Positions 46,500-55,876 of a DNA stretch of 64,000 bases are shown in pieces. How positions within the stretch are numbered: the stretch's first letter is position 1; every line of letters starts with the position of its first letter. Origin of the DNA: Verrucomicrobiota bacterium (GTDB lineage Bacteria > Verrucomicrobiota > Verrucomicrobiia > Opitutales > Opitutaceae); assembly GCA_016222805.1 (NCBI GenBank), contig JACRQG010000013.1, positions 248,001-312,000 of the forward strand, written 5' to 3'. The translations under genes and the position numbers were made by a program. The notes under the pieces were generated by a model, which did no database searches, was not told where the DNA came from, and worked only from the letters and a program-made list of their open reading frames with translations.

Positions 46500-47213
46500 C
46501 TATCCACCCAGGTAGGTGGCCTTGAGCTGGGGGTCCGCGCGGAGCTGCGGACTCGGGCCGGACAGCGCGACGCGGCCGGTCTCCAGCACGTAGGCGTGTG
46601 ACGAGATTTCGAGGGCCAGGTTGGCATTCTGCTCGACGAGCAGGATGGTGATGCCCTGGGTCCGGTTGATCTCCACAATCTTCTCGAAGATGGTGCTGAT
46701 GAGCCGCGGGGCGATCCCGAGCGACGGTTCGTCGAGCATCAGGAATCGCGGCTGGCCCATGAGCGCCCGGCCGATCGCGAGCATCTGCTGCTCCCCGCCG
46801 GAAAGGGTGCCGGCGGTCTGGCGCAGGCGTTCCTGGAGGCGTGGAAAGATCGAGAACACGTAGTCGCGGGTCCGGGCCGTGCGGGCGGCGTCGTGCTGGA
46901 GGTACGCCCCCATCGCGAGGTTCTCGTCGACGGTGAGATTGGAGAAGACCATGCGCCCTTCCGGCACGTGACACAGGCCTCGCGCCACGATCGCATGCGG
47001 TGGCAGCGTGGTGATGTCGTCCCCGGCGAAGGTGATGCGGCCGGACCGTGCCCGCAGCAGCCCAGAAATCGTGCGCAGGGCGGTGGTTTTTCCCGCGCCG
47101 TTGCCGCCGAGCAGCGTCACGATGGCGCCGGCTTCGATCGCAAACGTCACGCCCGTGAGCGCGGTGATCGCGCCATAGGAGACGTGGAGATCCTCGACGC
47201 GCAGCATGGTCAA
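46500..47213 (-). CDS. livF: Branched-chain amino-acid-type ABC transporter ATPase LivF
   Basis: 237-aa single-domain ATPase of the HAAT importer. Walker A GGNGAGKTTALRTISG, signature LSGGEQQMLAIGRALM, Walker B FLMLDEPSLGIAPRLI. The typical LivF length and start (MLRVEDLHVSYGAITALTGVTF). The start ATGA overlaps the livG stop, so the two ATPases are coupled. Last gene in the liv operon. Confidence 0.94.
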   Translation of the reverse strand: MTMLRVEDLHVSYGAITALTGVTFAIEAGAIVTLLGGNGAGKTTALRTISGLLRARSGRITFAGDDITTLPPHAIVARGLCHVPEGRMVFSNLTVDENLAMGAYLQHDAARTARTRDYVFSIFPRLQERLRQTAGTLSGGEQQMLAIGRALMGQPRFLMLDEPSLGIAPRLISTIFEKIVEINRTQGITILLVEQNANLALEISSHAYVLETGRVALSGPSPQLRADPQLKATYLGG

Positions 47214-47995
47214 TGATGGGCCAGCGAGTTCCGGTGGTCCTCGCCGAGGTAGGCCTCGATGACCTTGGGATCGGCCTGGATCTGCGCCGGGCTGCCCTCG
47301 GCGATCTTCACGCCGTAGTCGAGCACGGCAATCCGCTGGCAGCAGGCCATGACCACCTTCATCGAGTGTTCGACCAGCAGGATCGAAAGGCGGAAGTCCC
47401 GCTGGATTTGCTGAATGAGCCGGACGAGTTCGGCCTTCTCCGTCGGATTCATGCCGGCGGCAGGTTCGTCGAGCAGGAGCAGCTTGGGACGCGTGGCGAG
47501 CCCGCGCACGATTTCGAGGCGGCGTTGTTCACCGTAGGGCAGGCTGCGGGCCGGCACGTCGCGGACCCGTCCGAGATGGAAGAGCTCGAGCAGTTCCTCG
47601 GCGCGGCGGCGGATGGCAGCCTCGTCATCGCGAAACGCCCCGAGCCGCACGAGGGCCTGCCAGGGTGCGGTGCCACGATGCAGGTTGCAGGCGACGCGGA
47701 CGTTATCGAAGACCGAGAGCGAGCCGAACAGGCGGATGTTCTGAAACGTGCGGGCGATGCCGAGGCCCACCACCTCGTCAACCCGGCGGCCCCGCAGATC
47801 GCGCCCGGCGAAGGAAATCGTCCCGTCGGTCGGTGGATAGACGCCGGTGATGAGATTGAAGACCGTGGTCTTGCCGGCGCCGTTGGGGCCGATCAACCCG
47901 CACAGTTCCCCCTCCTCGACGGCAAAGTCCACGGCGTTGACGGCAGTGAGGCCGCCGAAACGGATGGTGACCTGATCGAGTTCCAGCAGCGGCAT
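47210..47995 (-). CDS. livG: Branched-chain amino-acid-type ABC transporter ATPase LivG
   Basis: 261-aa ATPase. MPLLELDQVTIRFGGLTAVNAVDF opens it, Walker A is GPNGAGKTTVFNLITG, signature LPYGEQRRLEIVRGLA, Walker B LLLLDEPAAGMNPTEK. The helical insertion typical of LivG (HRGTAPWQALVRLGAF) is present. Pairs with LivF as the motor for LivHM. Starts 12 nt after livM. Confidence 0.94.
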   Translation of the reverse strand: MPLLELDQVTIRFGGLTAVNAVDFAVEEGELCGLIGPNGAGKTTVFNLITGVYPPTDGTISFAGRDLRGRRVDEVVGLGIARTFQNIRLFGSLSVFDNVRVACNLHRGTAPWQALVRLGAFRDDEAAIRRRAEELLELFHLGRVRDVPARSLPYGEQRRLEIVRGLATRPKLLLLDEPAAGMNPTEKAELVRLIQQIQRDFRLSILLVEHSMKVVMACCQRIAVLDYGVKIAEGSPAQIQADPKVIEAYLGEDHRNSLAHH

Positions 47996-48007
47996 CGGTG
48001 GAGGGCG

Positions 48008-48955
48008 TCAGCGGGACGCGCGGGATCCGATTCGGAACGTGAGCAACCCCTGCGGGCGCCACAGCATGAGGAGGATTAGGAGCAGCGAGTACAGGATCAT
48101 CCGATATTCCGCGACCGGCCGCAGCACCTCCGGCAGCACGGTGAGGAGAATGGCGGCGAGAATGACGCCCAGGGTGTGGCCCATGCCCCCGAGGATGACC
48201 ATGACGACGATTTCGATGCTGCGGGTGAAATCAAAGCCCGTGGGGGTGATGGTGAGCTTGAAATGTCCGTAGAGCCCCCCGGCGATACCCGCGAAGAAGG
48301 CGCCAATCACAAAGGCGACGATCTTGTAGCGGGTGGGATTCAGGCCGATGGCGGCGCTGGCGATCTCGTCGTCATGGGTGGCAAGGAAGCCGCGACCGTA
48401 GGTGGAATCGACCAGGCAGGTGACGACGAAGACGGTGATCGCGACAAAGGCCAGGACCCAGAAGATCGTCGTGTAGGCGGGAATGGCGTTGAGGCCGAGT
48501 GCGCCTCCCAGGACCTCGAGATTCTGGAAGAGGACACGGATGATCTCGCCGAAGCCCAGCGTGACGAGAGCGAGGTAGTCGCCGCGCAGGCGCAACGAAG
48601 GAGCACCGACCAGCAGGCCGGCCAAGGCGGCCGCCACGCCGCCGGTCGCGAGCGCGAGGAGAAAAGCGCCCCCTTGCAGCACCGGGCCGGCCGCCGAGAG
48701 GTTGCCGAAAATCCGGGGCGCGAGGAAGAGGGAGACCGCCGCCGAAAGGTAGGCGCCGACGGACATGAAGCCCGCGTGGCCGAGCGAAAACTGTCCCGTG
48801 TGCCCGTTCACGAGGTTGAGGGACACGGCCAGGATGACGTTGATGCCAACCCCGATGAGCACATCGAGGAAGTAGGGGTCGATGCGCGCCGAGAACTGCG
48901 ACAACACCGCGGCGCCAATCAGGCTGAGCAGCAGGGCGAGGTGCGGGCGGGGCAT
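48008..48955 (-). CDS. livM: Branched-chain amino-acid-type ABC transporter permease LivM
   Basis: 315-aa permease with about 9-10 membrane helices. The family motif LNLVNGHTGQFSLGHAGFMSVGAY lies near residue 45-68, and the EAA-like cytoplasmic loop includes LRLRGDYLALVTLGFGEI. It forms a heterodimeric channel with LivH. Starts 15 nt after the livH stop on the same strand. Substrate may be branched-chain amino acids, urea or amides; the sequence does not decide. Confidence 0.93.
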   Translation of the reverse strand: MPRPHLALLLSLIGAAVLSQFSARIDPYFLDVLIGVGINVILAVSLNLVNGHTGQFSLGHAGFMSVGAYLSAAVSLFLAPRIFGNLSAAGPVLQGGAFLLALATGGVAAALAGLLVGAPSLRLRGDYLALVTLGFGEIIRVLFQNLEVLGGALGLNAIPAYTTIFWVLAFVAITVFVVTCLVDSTYGRGFLATHDDEIASAAIGLNPTRYKIVAFVIGAFFAGIAGGLYGHFKLTITPTGFDFTRSIEIVVMVILGGMGHTLGVILAAILLTVLPEVLRPVAEYRMILYSLLLILLMLWRPQGLLTFRIGSRASR

Positions 48956-48970
48956 GGGACGGGCGGGGGT

Positions 48971-49861
48971 TCAGACCTTTTCGACCGTGAACCGCCCCAG
49001 CAGGCCGGCCGGGCGGAAGAGCAGGATCGCAATCAGGATCGTAAAGGCGATCGCGTCCTTGTAGGTCGACCACTGGCTTCCGCCCACGAATGTTTCGACG
49101 GTGCCGAGCAACAGGCCGCCCAGCGCGGCGCCCGGCAGGTTGCCGATTCCTCCGAGGACGGCGGCGACGAAGGCCTTCAGCCCGGGCATCACGCCCATGA
49201 GGGGATCGATCGAGGGATAGTTGAGGGAGTAGAGGATTCCGCCGGCAGCCGCGAGGGCGGATCCCAGGCCGAAGGTAAACGTGATCACGACGTCGTTGTT
49301 CACCCCCACGAGCTGGGCCGCCTGGGGATTGAGGGAGACGGCGCGCATCGCCGTGCCGATGCGCGTGCGGTGCACCACGAACTGAAGTCCGAGCATCAGC
49401 AGGACCGCGACAATGATCACCAGGAGCTGGTTGGTGGAGAGCACGAGCCCGCCGAGACTGAAATGGGCCACCGGAAACACGGCGGGAAACGTCCGTGAGG
49501 CCGCCCCGAACAGCCGCTGTCCACTGTATTCCAGCAGCAGCGAGACGCCGATGGCGGTAATCAACACGTTGAGCGTCGGCGCGTGGCGCAGCGGGCGGTA
49601 GGCCAGCCGCTCGATGACGATCCCGAGGAGGGCGCAACCCAACATGGCGGCCAGCAGGACCAGGATCCCCCCCCAGAGGGTGCCTTCGGGCACGAGCCGA
49701 CCGAGATAATAGCCAACATAGGCGCCGACCATGAAGATGTCGGAATGCGCGAAATTGATGAAGCGCAGCACCCCGTAGACCATGGTGTAGCCCAGGGCGA
49801 TCAGGGCGTAGATGGCCCCGAGCGAAAGGCCGTTCAGGAGTTGCTGTAGGAATTCAGTCAC
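48971..49861 (-). CDS. livH: Branched-chain amino-acid-type ABC transporter permease LivH
   Basis: 296-aa permease from GTG 49861 (VTEFLQQLLNGLSLGAIYALIALGYTMVYGVL). The usual LivH motif INFAHSDIFMVGAY follows at about residue 35. I prefer the GTG over the frame's earlier start at 49915 because family sequence begins at once after it. First permease after the binding-protein gene (70-nt gap). Confidence 0.92.
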   Translation of the reverse strand: MTEFLQQLLNGLSLGAIYALIALGYTMVYGVLRFINFAHSDIFMVGAYVGYYLGRLVPEGTLWGGILVLLAAMLGCALLGIVIERLAYRPLRHAPTLNVLITAIGVSLLLEYSGQRLFGAASRTFPAVFPVAHFSLGGLVLSTNQLLVIIVAVLLMLGLQFVVHRTRIGTAMRAVSLNPQAAQLVGVNNDVVITFTFGLGSALAAAGGILYSLNYPSIDPLMGVMPGLKAFVAAVLGGIGNLPGAALGGLLLGTVETFVGGSQWSTYKDAIAFTILIAILLFRPAGLLGRFTVEKV

Positions 49862-49931
49862 GCGGGCGGGTGCCGTGGGCTCCGGAGTTGTGCGCCTTCC
49901 GGCTCGGACGCTCAACCCCCAACTGGGCCGG

Positions 49932-51071
49932 TCACGGCTCGATGCGCGTCACGAACTTGAACTGGCCGTCTTTGACGGTGAGCACCACGGCCGCCTTGCT
50001 GGCATTGCGCTGGGCATCGAGCGTGGTCACGCCGGTCACCCCGGCGTGACCCTGGGTGGCCGCGAGGGCATCGCGCAGACGCGATCCCTCGGTGCCGCCG
50101 GCGCGTTGCAGCGCGGCGGCCAGGATCATGATCGAGTCGTAGCCGAGGGCGGCCATCGCGTCGGGCACCTCCCCGTTCCAGCGCTGCTTGAAGCGGTTCA
50201 CGAAGGCGACGACCGCGGGCGACTGATCCTCGGGGGAATAGTGCGTCGAGTAATAGGTGCCCTCGACCGCCGCGCCACCGATCTCCATCAGCTGCGGTGC
50301 CTCCCAGCCGTCGCCGCCGAAGATCGGCAGCGCGATCCCCAGATCCCGCGCCTGTTTGCAGATCAGGGCCGCCTCCGTGTAGTAGCCGGGGACGAAGATG
50401 CCTTGCACGCCCGCGGCCTTCACCGCGGTGAGCTGGGCCTTGAAGTCCTTGTCGCCCTCCGAGTATTTCTGCTCGAGGGTCACGATCCCGCCGCGGCGGA
50501 CGAACTCCTCCTTGAAGTAGCGGGCCAGGCCCACGCTGTAGGCGGAGGAGACCGACGTCAGCAGCGCGACGCGGTTGAGCTTGAGGTGCTCCCGGGCGAA
50601 CTTGGCCATCACCACGCCCTGAAACGGATCGATGAAACAGACGCGGAAGATGTAGTTGCCGATTTCCGTCACCGCGGCGTTGGTCGACGAAGGGGAGATC
50701 AGCGGGATCTTCGCCTGCTGGGCGATCGGCGCCGCCTCGAGCGAACGAGGCGAGGCGACCTCACCGACGAGGGCGACGACCTTGTCCCGCGAAATCAGCT
50801 TCTTGACGACCGTGGCGGACTCGCCCGGCTTCGACTGGTTGTCCTCGGTGATGAGTTCCAGCTGGCGCCCCAGCACCCCGCCGGCCGCGTTCAGTTCCTC
50901 GACCGCCAGGAGCGTGCCCTTGTGGGAAGACTGGCCGAAGGCGGCCTCCTTGCCGGTGAGCGAGGCGTATTCACCAATCCGGAGGGTGTCGCTCCGGGGC
51001 GCGCAGCCGGCGAGGAATGCGGCGATCAAGGCCAGGAAAGGGCGCAGAGGCGGAAGGGACGGGCGGATCAT
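49932..51071 (-). CDS. ABC transporter substrate-binding lipoprotein (LivJ/K-like)
   Basis: 379-aa Peripla_BP_6 protein. From ATG 51071 it opens MIRPSLPPLRPFLALIAAFLAGC, a lipoprotein signal with the lipobox LAGC. The mature protein shows LRIGEYASLTGKEAAFGQSSHKGTLLAVEELNAAGGV, VALVGEVASPRSLEAAPIAQ and LISPSSTN, typical of amino-acid or amide binding. First gene of the operon with livHMGF. A GTG at 51107 is a possible longer start. Confidence 0.9.
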   Translation of the reverse strand: MIRPSLPPLRPFLALIAAFLAGCAPRSDTLRIGEYASLTGKEAAFGQSSHKGTLLAVEELNAAGGVLGRQLELITEDNQSKPGESATVVKKLISRDKVVALVGEVASPRSLEAAPIAQQAKIPLISPSSTNAAVTEIGNYIFRVCFIDPFQGVVMAKFAREHLKLNRVALLTSVSSAYSVGLARYFKEEFVRRGGIVTLEQKYSEGDKDFKAQLTAVKAAGVQGIFVPGYYTEAALICKQARDLGIALPIFGGDGWEAPQLMEIGGAAVEGTYYSTHYSPEDQSPAVVAFVNRFKQRWNGEVPDAMAALGYDSIMILAAALQRAGGTEGSRLRDALAATQGHAGVTGVTTLDAQRNASKAAVVLTVKDGQFKFVTRIEP

Positions 51072-51223
51072 GCGGGAGAGTGGGGAGCAGAAAGTGGGCC
51101 GGGACACAAAGGAAGCGCGGGGGGCATTTCAACCGAAGAGTTGGCGGAGGGGCCCGGGGGGCGGGAGGGGAGGGACGCTTTGTTCTTTCCGGGGCGGGAA
51201 GGGGCGGTTGAACTCGGGGCCCC

Positions 51224-52339
51224 GTGAACACCTTTGACCGGCATCTCCTCCGCGAGTGGCTCCAGATTTTCGGTCTGGTGCTGGCCGCCACCGGTGGGCT
51301 GCTGCTCGTGCAGGTTTTCTACGACGATTTCCGGCAGTTGAGCGACCTCGGGGCCCGCGCACCGGTCCTGGCGCGGTACGTGGCGGTGCGGGTTCCCAGC
51401 TTCCTGACCGTGGTGCTGCCGCTGTCCCTGCTGGTCTCGCTCCTCTACGTGCTCGGAAAACTCCACCGCGCGAACGAGCTGACGGCCATGCGCGCCGCGG
51501 GGGTCGGCTTCGGCCGGATGATGGCGCCCGTCTGGGTGGCCGGCCTGCTGTGCTGCGGCCTGTCGTGGTGGCTCAACACGACCGTGGTTCCCTGGTCGGT
51601 GGAGGAGTCGCGGGCGATGAAGGAGGAACTCGAATTCCAAAGCCAGTCGGCGAAGGCGCTTTCGCCGGATCGAATCGGGGCCGTCTACAGCGTGGCCTTC
51701 GACAATCCCGACGGCCGGCGGATGTGGTTCTTCAACCGGTACAGCAAGAGCCGGCAGCGGGGCTACGGCGTCTCGGTCTCCGAACTCGACGTGCGCCGGC
51801 GGGAGCGGCTGCGGCTCACCGCGGCCGAGGCGTGGTTCGACGAGGCGCGGCGCGGGTGGGTGTTCAAGGACGGACGCGAGCTGGTCTTCGCGGTCGAGAC
51901 CGGGGAGGCGGTGGCCTCCACGCCCTTCGCCGAGAAGTTTGCCCCGAACTACCGCGAGGATCCCGAGCTGATGCTGCTGATCGACCGGAAGCCGTCGCGC
52001 CTGTCCCTCTGGGAACTCCGGGCGCTGATCACCCACCTCGAGATCGAGCGCAGCCCCAAGCTTCCGATGTATGCGGTGAGGTACTACAGCCTGATCGCCG
52101 ACGTCGTCGGCCCCCTGATCGTCATCGCGATCGCGATCCCGTTCGCCGTCGCGGGGGTGCGGGTCAACCCGGCGGTGGGCGTTTCGAAGTCGATCGGACT
52201 TTTTCTGCTCTATTACGTCTTCACGACCGCTGCCACGACCCTGGCGACGCGCGGGACGGTCGATCCCGCTGTGGCCGCCTGGCTGCCGCACGGCGGGATG
52301 GCCCTGATCGCGGTGTGGCTGTTTGTGCGGCTGCGGTAG
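51224..52339 (+). CDS. LptF/LptG-family permease (YjgP/YjgQ)
   Basis: 371-aa inner-membrane component of the lipopolysaccharide export bridge. It starts at GTG 51224 (NTFDRHLLREWLQIFGLVLAATGGLLLVQVFYD), the normal LptF/G opening, followed by VPSFLTVVLPLSLLVSLLYVLG. A large periplasmic jellyroll-like domain (about 125-265) precedes three C-terminal helices. LptF versus LptG cannot be decided; the other permease and LptB are outside the window. The presence of LptFG and RfaE2 indicates a lipopolysaccharide-type outer membrane. Confidence 0.88.
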   Translation: MNTFDRHLLREWLQIFGLVLAATGGLLLVQVFYDDFRQLSDLGARAPVLARYVAVRVPSFLTVVLPLSLLVSLLYVLGKLHRANELTAMRAAGVGFGRMMAPVWVAGLLCCGLSWWLNTTVVPWSVEESRAMKEELEFQSQSAKALSPDRIGAVYSVAFDNPDGRRMWFFNRYSKSRQRGYGVSVSELDVRRRERLRLTAAEAWFDEARRGWVFKDGRELVFAVETGEAVASTPFAEKFAPNYREDPELMLLIDRKPSRLSLWELRALITHLEIERSPKLPMYAVRYYSLIADVVGPLIVIAIAIPFAVAGVRVNPAVGVSKSIGLFLLYYVFTTAATTLATRGTVDPAVAAWLPHGGMALIAVWLFVRLR

Positions 52340-52401
52340 CCGGGCGCCGGGACGGGGCGCTTTGAGCTCTCCTTTTCCCGCGGAGCGGCTCACCCTGCGG
52401 G

Positions 52402-54144
52402 ATGGAAAAACGCCCGTTCGACCAACTCGGCCTCTCCTCCGAGACCCTCAAAGCCGTCGCCAAGATGGGCTTTGAGGAGGCCTCGCCCATCCAGACGGCG
52501 GTGATTCCCGTGGCCCTCACCGGGCGCGACATCGTGGGCATGTCGTCCACTGGTTCGGGCAAGACGGCGGCGTTTGCGATTCCCGCGATCGAGAAGGTGG
52601 ACGCGCACCAGCGGGCGGTGCAGGTGCTGATCTTGTGTCCGACGCGCGAACTCGCGGTGCAAGTCGCGGAAGAGACCGGCAAGCTCGCCTTCTTCAAGCG
52701 CGGCGTGCGCGAGGTGCCGATTTACGGCGGCCAGAGTTACGACCGGCAGTTTCGGGCGCTGGAATCGGGGGTGCAGATCGTGATTGGCACGCCGGGCCGC
52801 GTGATGGACCACATGGAACGCGGCACGCTGCGCCTGGACGCCCTGCGGCTGGTGATACTCGACGAGACCGACCGCATGCTCGACATGGGGTTTCGCGACG
52901 ACATCGAGCACATCCTCAAGGCGGTGCCGGCGACGCGCCAGCTGATGTTCTTTTCGGCGACCATCCCGCGCGCGATCCAGGATCTGATCGGCCGCTACTC
53001 CCAAGACCCGGCGTGGATCAAGATCGAGTCGGTGGCCCAGAACGCCCCGCAGGTCGAGCAGACCTACTTCGAGGTCGACCGGCGCTCGAAGCTCGAGGCG
53101 CTGACGCGGTTGATCGACGTGAACGACTTCCGGTTCGGGATCATCTTCTGCAGCACGAAGATCATGGTCGACGACCTGGACGAGCACCTGCATTCGCGCG
53201 GCTATGCGGTTGACCGACTGCACGGCGACATCACGCAGGCGCAGCGCAACCGGGTGATGGAGAAGTTCCGCGAGCGGAAGTTCGAATTCCTGATCGCCAC
53301 CGATGTCGCGGCGCGCGGCCTCGACGTCGATGATCTCGAGGTGGTCTTCAACTTCGACCTGCCGAACGACGCCGAGGACTACACCCACCGCATTGGCCGC
53401 ACGGGACGGGCGGGGCGGAAGGGCAAGGCCTTCACGTTCGTGAGCGGGCAGGAGATCTACAAGCTGCAGAGCATGGTGCGCTGGGCGAAGCTCGACATCC
53501 GCCGTGGCAAGATCCCCTCGCTCGACGAGGTGGAGGAGGCGCGGACGAACGTGTTCTTCGAGAAGATCCGCACGACCCTGGAGGCGCGGGAATTCAAGCC
53601 GCACGATCGCATGATCGACCGCCTGCTGGATCAGGGCTACGCGAGCACCGACATCTGTTCGGCGTTGATCCACCTGCTGCAGGGGACGGGCGGCCCGGCG
53701 CCGGCAGCCAAGGCGTCGAAACCGTCGGGGGATCGTCCGGCGTGGGTTCCGACGGAGATGAAGATTCCCGCGAAGGAAAGAGCCGCACCGCCGGCCTCCG
53801 CCCCGCGCGCGGCGGCCGCGGCTCCGGCGCCGGTGGTCACGAAACCGAAATATGAGCGCCCGGTGCGGACAGGGCGCGAACCGGGGATGACCACCGTGTT
53901 TTTCAATGTCGGGAGCAAGCAGCTCGTCACGCCGGCGGACCTGGTCGGAAAGATCGCGGGCGTCACGCGACTGCCGGCGGACGTCGTCGGGGCAATCGAC
54001 ATCCACCCGCGGCATTCCCTGGTCGATGTGGCGGACAAGTCGGCGATGGTGGTGGTGCAGAAGCTCGCCGGGATCCGGGTGAAGGGAGTGACCCTGGAGC
54101 CCGCGCTGGCGGGCGAGACGCCGCTCGAGCAGAAGAAGGAGTGA
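52402..54144 (+). CDS. DEAD-box RNA helicase with DbpA RNA-binding domain
   Basis: 580-aa ATP-dependent RNA helicase. The Q motif region is FEEASPIQTAV; motif I SSTGSGKT; motif Ia CPTRELAVQV; motif III FFSATIP; motif VI HRIGRTGRAGR. Motif II reads VILDETDRMLDMGF, DETD in place of DEAD, a conservative change that still keeps the two acids. An Ala/Pro/Lys linker (about 430-490) leads to a DbpA-type RNA-binding fold (TTVFFNVGSKQLVTPADLVGKIAG), which in DbpA targets 23S rRNA. Probable role in ribosome assembly. Confidence 0.92.
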   Translation: MEKRPFDQLGLSSETLKAVAKMGFEEASPIQTAVIPVALTGRDIVGMSSTGSGKTAAFAIPAIEKVDAHQRAVQVLILCPTRELAVQVAEETGKLAFFKRGVREVPIYGGQSYDRQFRALESGVQIVIGTPGRVMDHMERGTLRLDALRLVILDETDRMLDMGFRDDIEHILKAVPATRQLMFFSATIPRAIQDLIGRYSQDPAWIKIESVAQNAPQVEQTYFEVDRRSKLEALTRLIDVNDFRFGIIFCSTKIMVDDLDEHLHSRGYAVDRLHGDITQAQRNRVMEKFRERKFEFLIATDVAARGLDVDDLEVVFNFDLPNDAEDYTHRIGRTGRAGRKGKAFTFVSGQEIYKLQSMVRWAKLDIRRGKIPSLDEVEEARTNVFFEKIRTTLEAREFKPHDRMIDRLLDQGYASTDICSALIHLLQGTGGPAPAAKASKPSGDRPAWVPTEMKIPAKERAAPPASAPRAAAAAPAPVVTKPKYERPVRTGREPGMTTVFFNVGSKQLVTPADLVGKIAGVTRLPADVVGAIDIHPRHSLVDVADKSAMVVVQKLAGIRVKGVTLEPALAGETPLEQKKE

Positions 54145-54461
54145 GCGAGGCGACTACCGCGCCCGATCTCGGACCGAGAAACGGACGCTGGTTGAAATGA
54201 AGTGCCGCCGCGTTGGCGATTGGAACCCCGCAGGCTCAGCGAAGCTGAAAGCGTGGCCCACCGACGGTGGGCAGGCGACCACGCGCTCCTCGGGCCGTCA
54301 CGCCTTTGCTTACGGCGGAAGTGCGGCGACAGAAAAGGGGAGGAACGCGAGACCGCGGCGGTCCCGGCTTTGACGTGAACTCCGGCCTCGGTACGGTCAG
54401 ACTCCCGCGGCATTCCGAGGGTCCGCGCGGGCCCGAAGTGCAGGAACTTCGGCGGTCGAGG
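54145..54461. other. Intergenic region with nested palindrome (terminator-like)
   Basis: 317-nt gap between convergent genes. At 54256-54272 there is a perfect palindrome, GCCCACCG-A-CGGTGGGC, flanked by GCGTGG/CCACGC arms, and a CAGCGAAGCTG hairpin just before. It is the likely bidirectional end for the helicase and DUF1080 genes, though no T run follows. Nothing else seen. Confidence 0.5.
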
Positions 54462-55253
54462 TTACTTTTTGTCCGTCCCGGGGGATTTCTTGGCCGGTGG
54501 ATTCTTGCCTTGGGCGCCAACGACCTTGGGCTTGTCGATTTTTTTCGCGCCCGGGGGCAGGGCGGCGGCGTCAAAGGGCTGGACCGGGCTGTCCGCGAGA
54601 GTCTTGAGCAGGATCTGCTTCACGTAGACCCGGTGCGCGTTGCCGGCGTGGAGTTGGATGGCAATAAGGCCGGCGAGGGCGCGGTTCCTCTCGTCGTGAT
54701 CGATGAAGACTGAGGTGGTGCGGCCGTTGACCTTGTGTTCCAGGCGGTTGCCGCGGGCGATCACGGTGAACTCGTTCCATTGAGCGAGGTCGACGGCGAC
54801 GCGCGGCCGCTCGCCCACCAGCCATCGTTGCCCGGACGGGTCCATGATCACGTCGCTGCCGTTGTAGCCGAAGATGCCGCGGCCGCGTTCTTCGTAGGTC
54901 ATCGCGGTGTGGACCTCGACGGGGTGGATGTCGCACTGGTAGCCGAGGATGGTCCATGGCGTGATTTCCGGCAGACGACGGCTGCGGTACTGGAGGCCGG
55001 AGTTGTTGTCGCCGACGACGCGGACGGTGGCGCGCAGTTCGAAGTCCCTGACCGTGCCCTGCCAGATGAGGAACGAATTGGTCTTCGGCCGGCCCGGTTC
55101 GCTGGTGCCGACGATTACCCCGTGCTCAACCTGCCAGAGGCCGGGCTCCCCGTCCCAGCCCGTGAGGTCGCGGCCATTGAAAAGGGAAATGAAGCCGTCC
55201 TGGGCCAACGCCGGCAGGCTGCCGGTGAGCAGCAATACGAAGAAGAATTTCAT
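54462..55253 (-). CDS. Secreted DUF1080 protein (3-keto-disaccharide hydrolase-like)
   Basis: 263-aa secreted protein from ATG 55253 with a signal peptide (MKFFFVLLLTGSLPALA). The DUF1080 core, a concanavalin-like beta-sandwich, shows FISLFNGRDLTGWDGEPGLWQVEHGVIVG, LRATVRVVGDNNSGLQYRS, and the end GLIAIQLHAGNAHRVYVKQILLK. Recent work assigns some members to 3-keto-glucoside hydrolysis. The tail is Lys/Pro-rich. The frame extends upstream to 56234, but this is unrelated sequence. Common in Verrucomicrobia and Planctomycetes. Confidence 0.85.
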   Translation of the reverse strand: MKFFFVLLLTGSLPALAQDGFISLFNGRDLTGWDGEPGLWQVEHGVIVGTSEPGRPKTNSFLIWQGTVRDFELRATVRVVGDNNSGLQYRSRRLPEITPWTILGYQCDIHPVEVHTAMTYEERGRGIFGYNGSDVIMDPSGQRWLVGERPRVAVDLAQWNEFTVIARGNRLEHKVNGRTTSVFIDHDERNRALAGLIAIQLHAGNAHRVYVKQILLKTLADSPVQPFDAAALPPGAKKIDKPKVVGAQGKNPPAKKSPGTDKK

Positions 55254-55516
55254 TGGGGTGTTCCGACGATGGTGGCGTGGCGGCCGGAATCCAACCTTCC
55301 CGCGGGGGAAAGCCAGTGTTTGCCGACGGGTGAGTCGAAGAAGTGAGGGTGATCTCGTTCGCGCGGGACGCCCACGGCGGCCGCGGCGGGGCCACACTCC
55401 TGCGAGCGGTGCGGCACGCAGGGACGGGGGCACCGCCCTGCGCTGGTGGGCTCTTTTGGCACGCGGCTGCGCGCCCAGATTCCGGTGCGAGTTCCGGTGG
55501 TGTGAGGGGGTAGTAT

Positions 55517-55876
55517 CTATCCGGTCGGATAACCGAGGTCCCGCAGACAGGCGAGGATCTCGCGCTCCCGTACTCCCAGTGGCTTGAAGACAAGTTCCGC
55601 CGGAAAACTCGCGACACTGTGCCGAATCCGAACTCCGCCGAAAAACCAGGGATAAAACCCGCCCCGGCCGAGCTTCGTTACTGTGGATCGTGGCAGGTGA
55701 AAGGTTCCGCGGGTGCCTGCGAGGATTAGGTGATTGGCGTCGGCACTGAGGAACGCGAGGGGTTCGAGTCCGTAGGTCGATCCCACGCCGTCGGACATAT
55801 GTCCGTCCCATTTGTGACTGCCGGAATTTGAGGAGAGGGCGAGGCCTTGCGGTGTTTCTGGCGAGGAGTTTTTCAC
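55517..55876 (-). CDS. Hypothetical protein
   Basis: 119-aa product not assigned. It looks protein-like: beta-rich with ANHLILAGTRGTFHLPRSTVTKLGRGGFYPWFFGGVRIRH in part, then a helical end RERE-ILACLRDLGYP. The GGVRIRH and terminal LRxLGYP patterns recall small uncharacterised proteins in Verrucomicrobia. Composition is less GC-biased and less Arg/Pro-rich than shadow frames. Start ATG 55876 is tentative. Confidence 0.5.
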   Translation of the reverse strand: MKNSSPETPQGLALSSNSGSHKWDGHMSDGVGSTYGLEPLAFLSADANHLILAGTRGTFHLPRSTVTKLGRGGFYPWFFGGVRIRHSVASFPAELVFKPLGVREREILACLRDLGYPTG

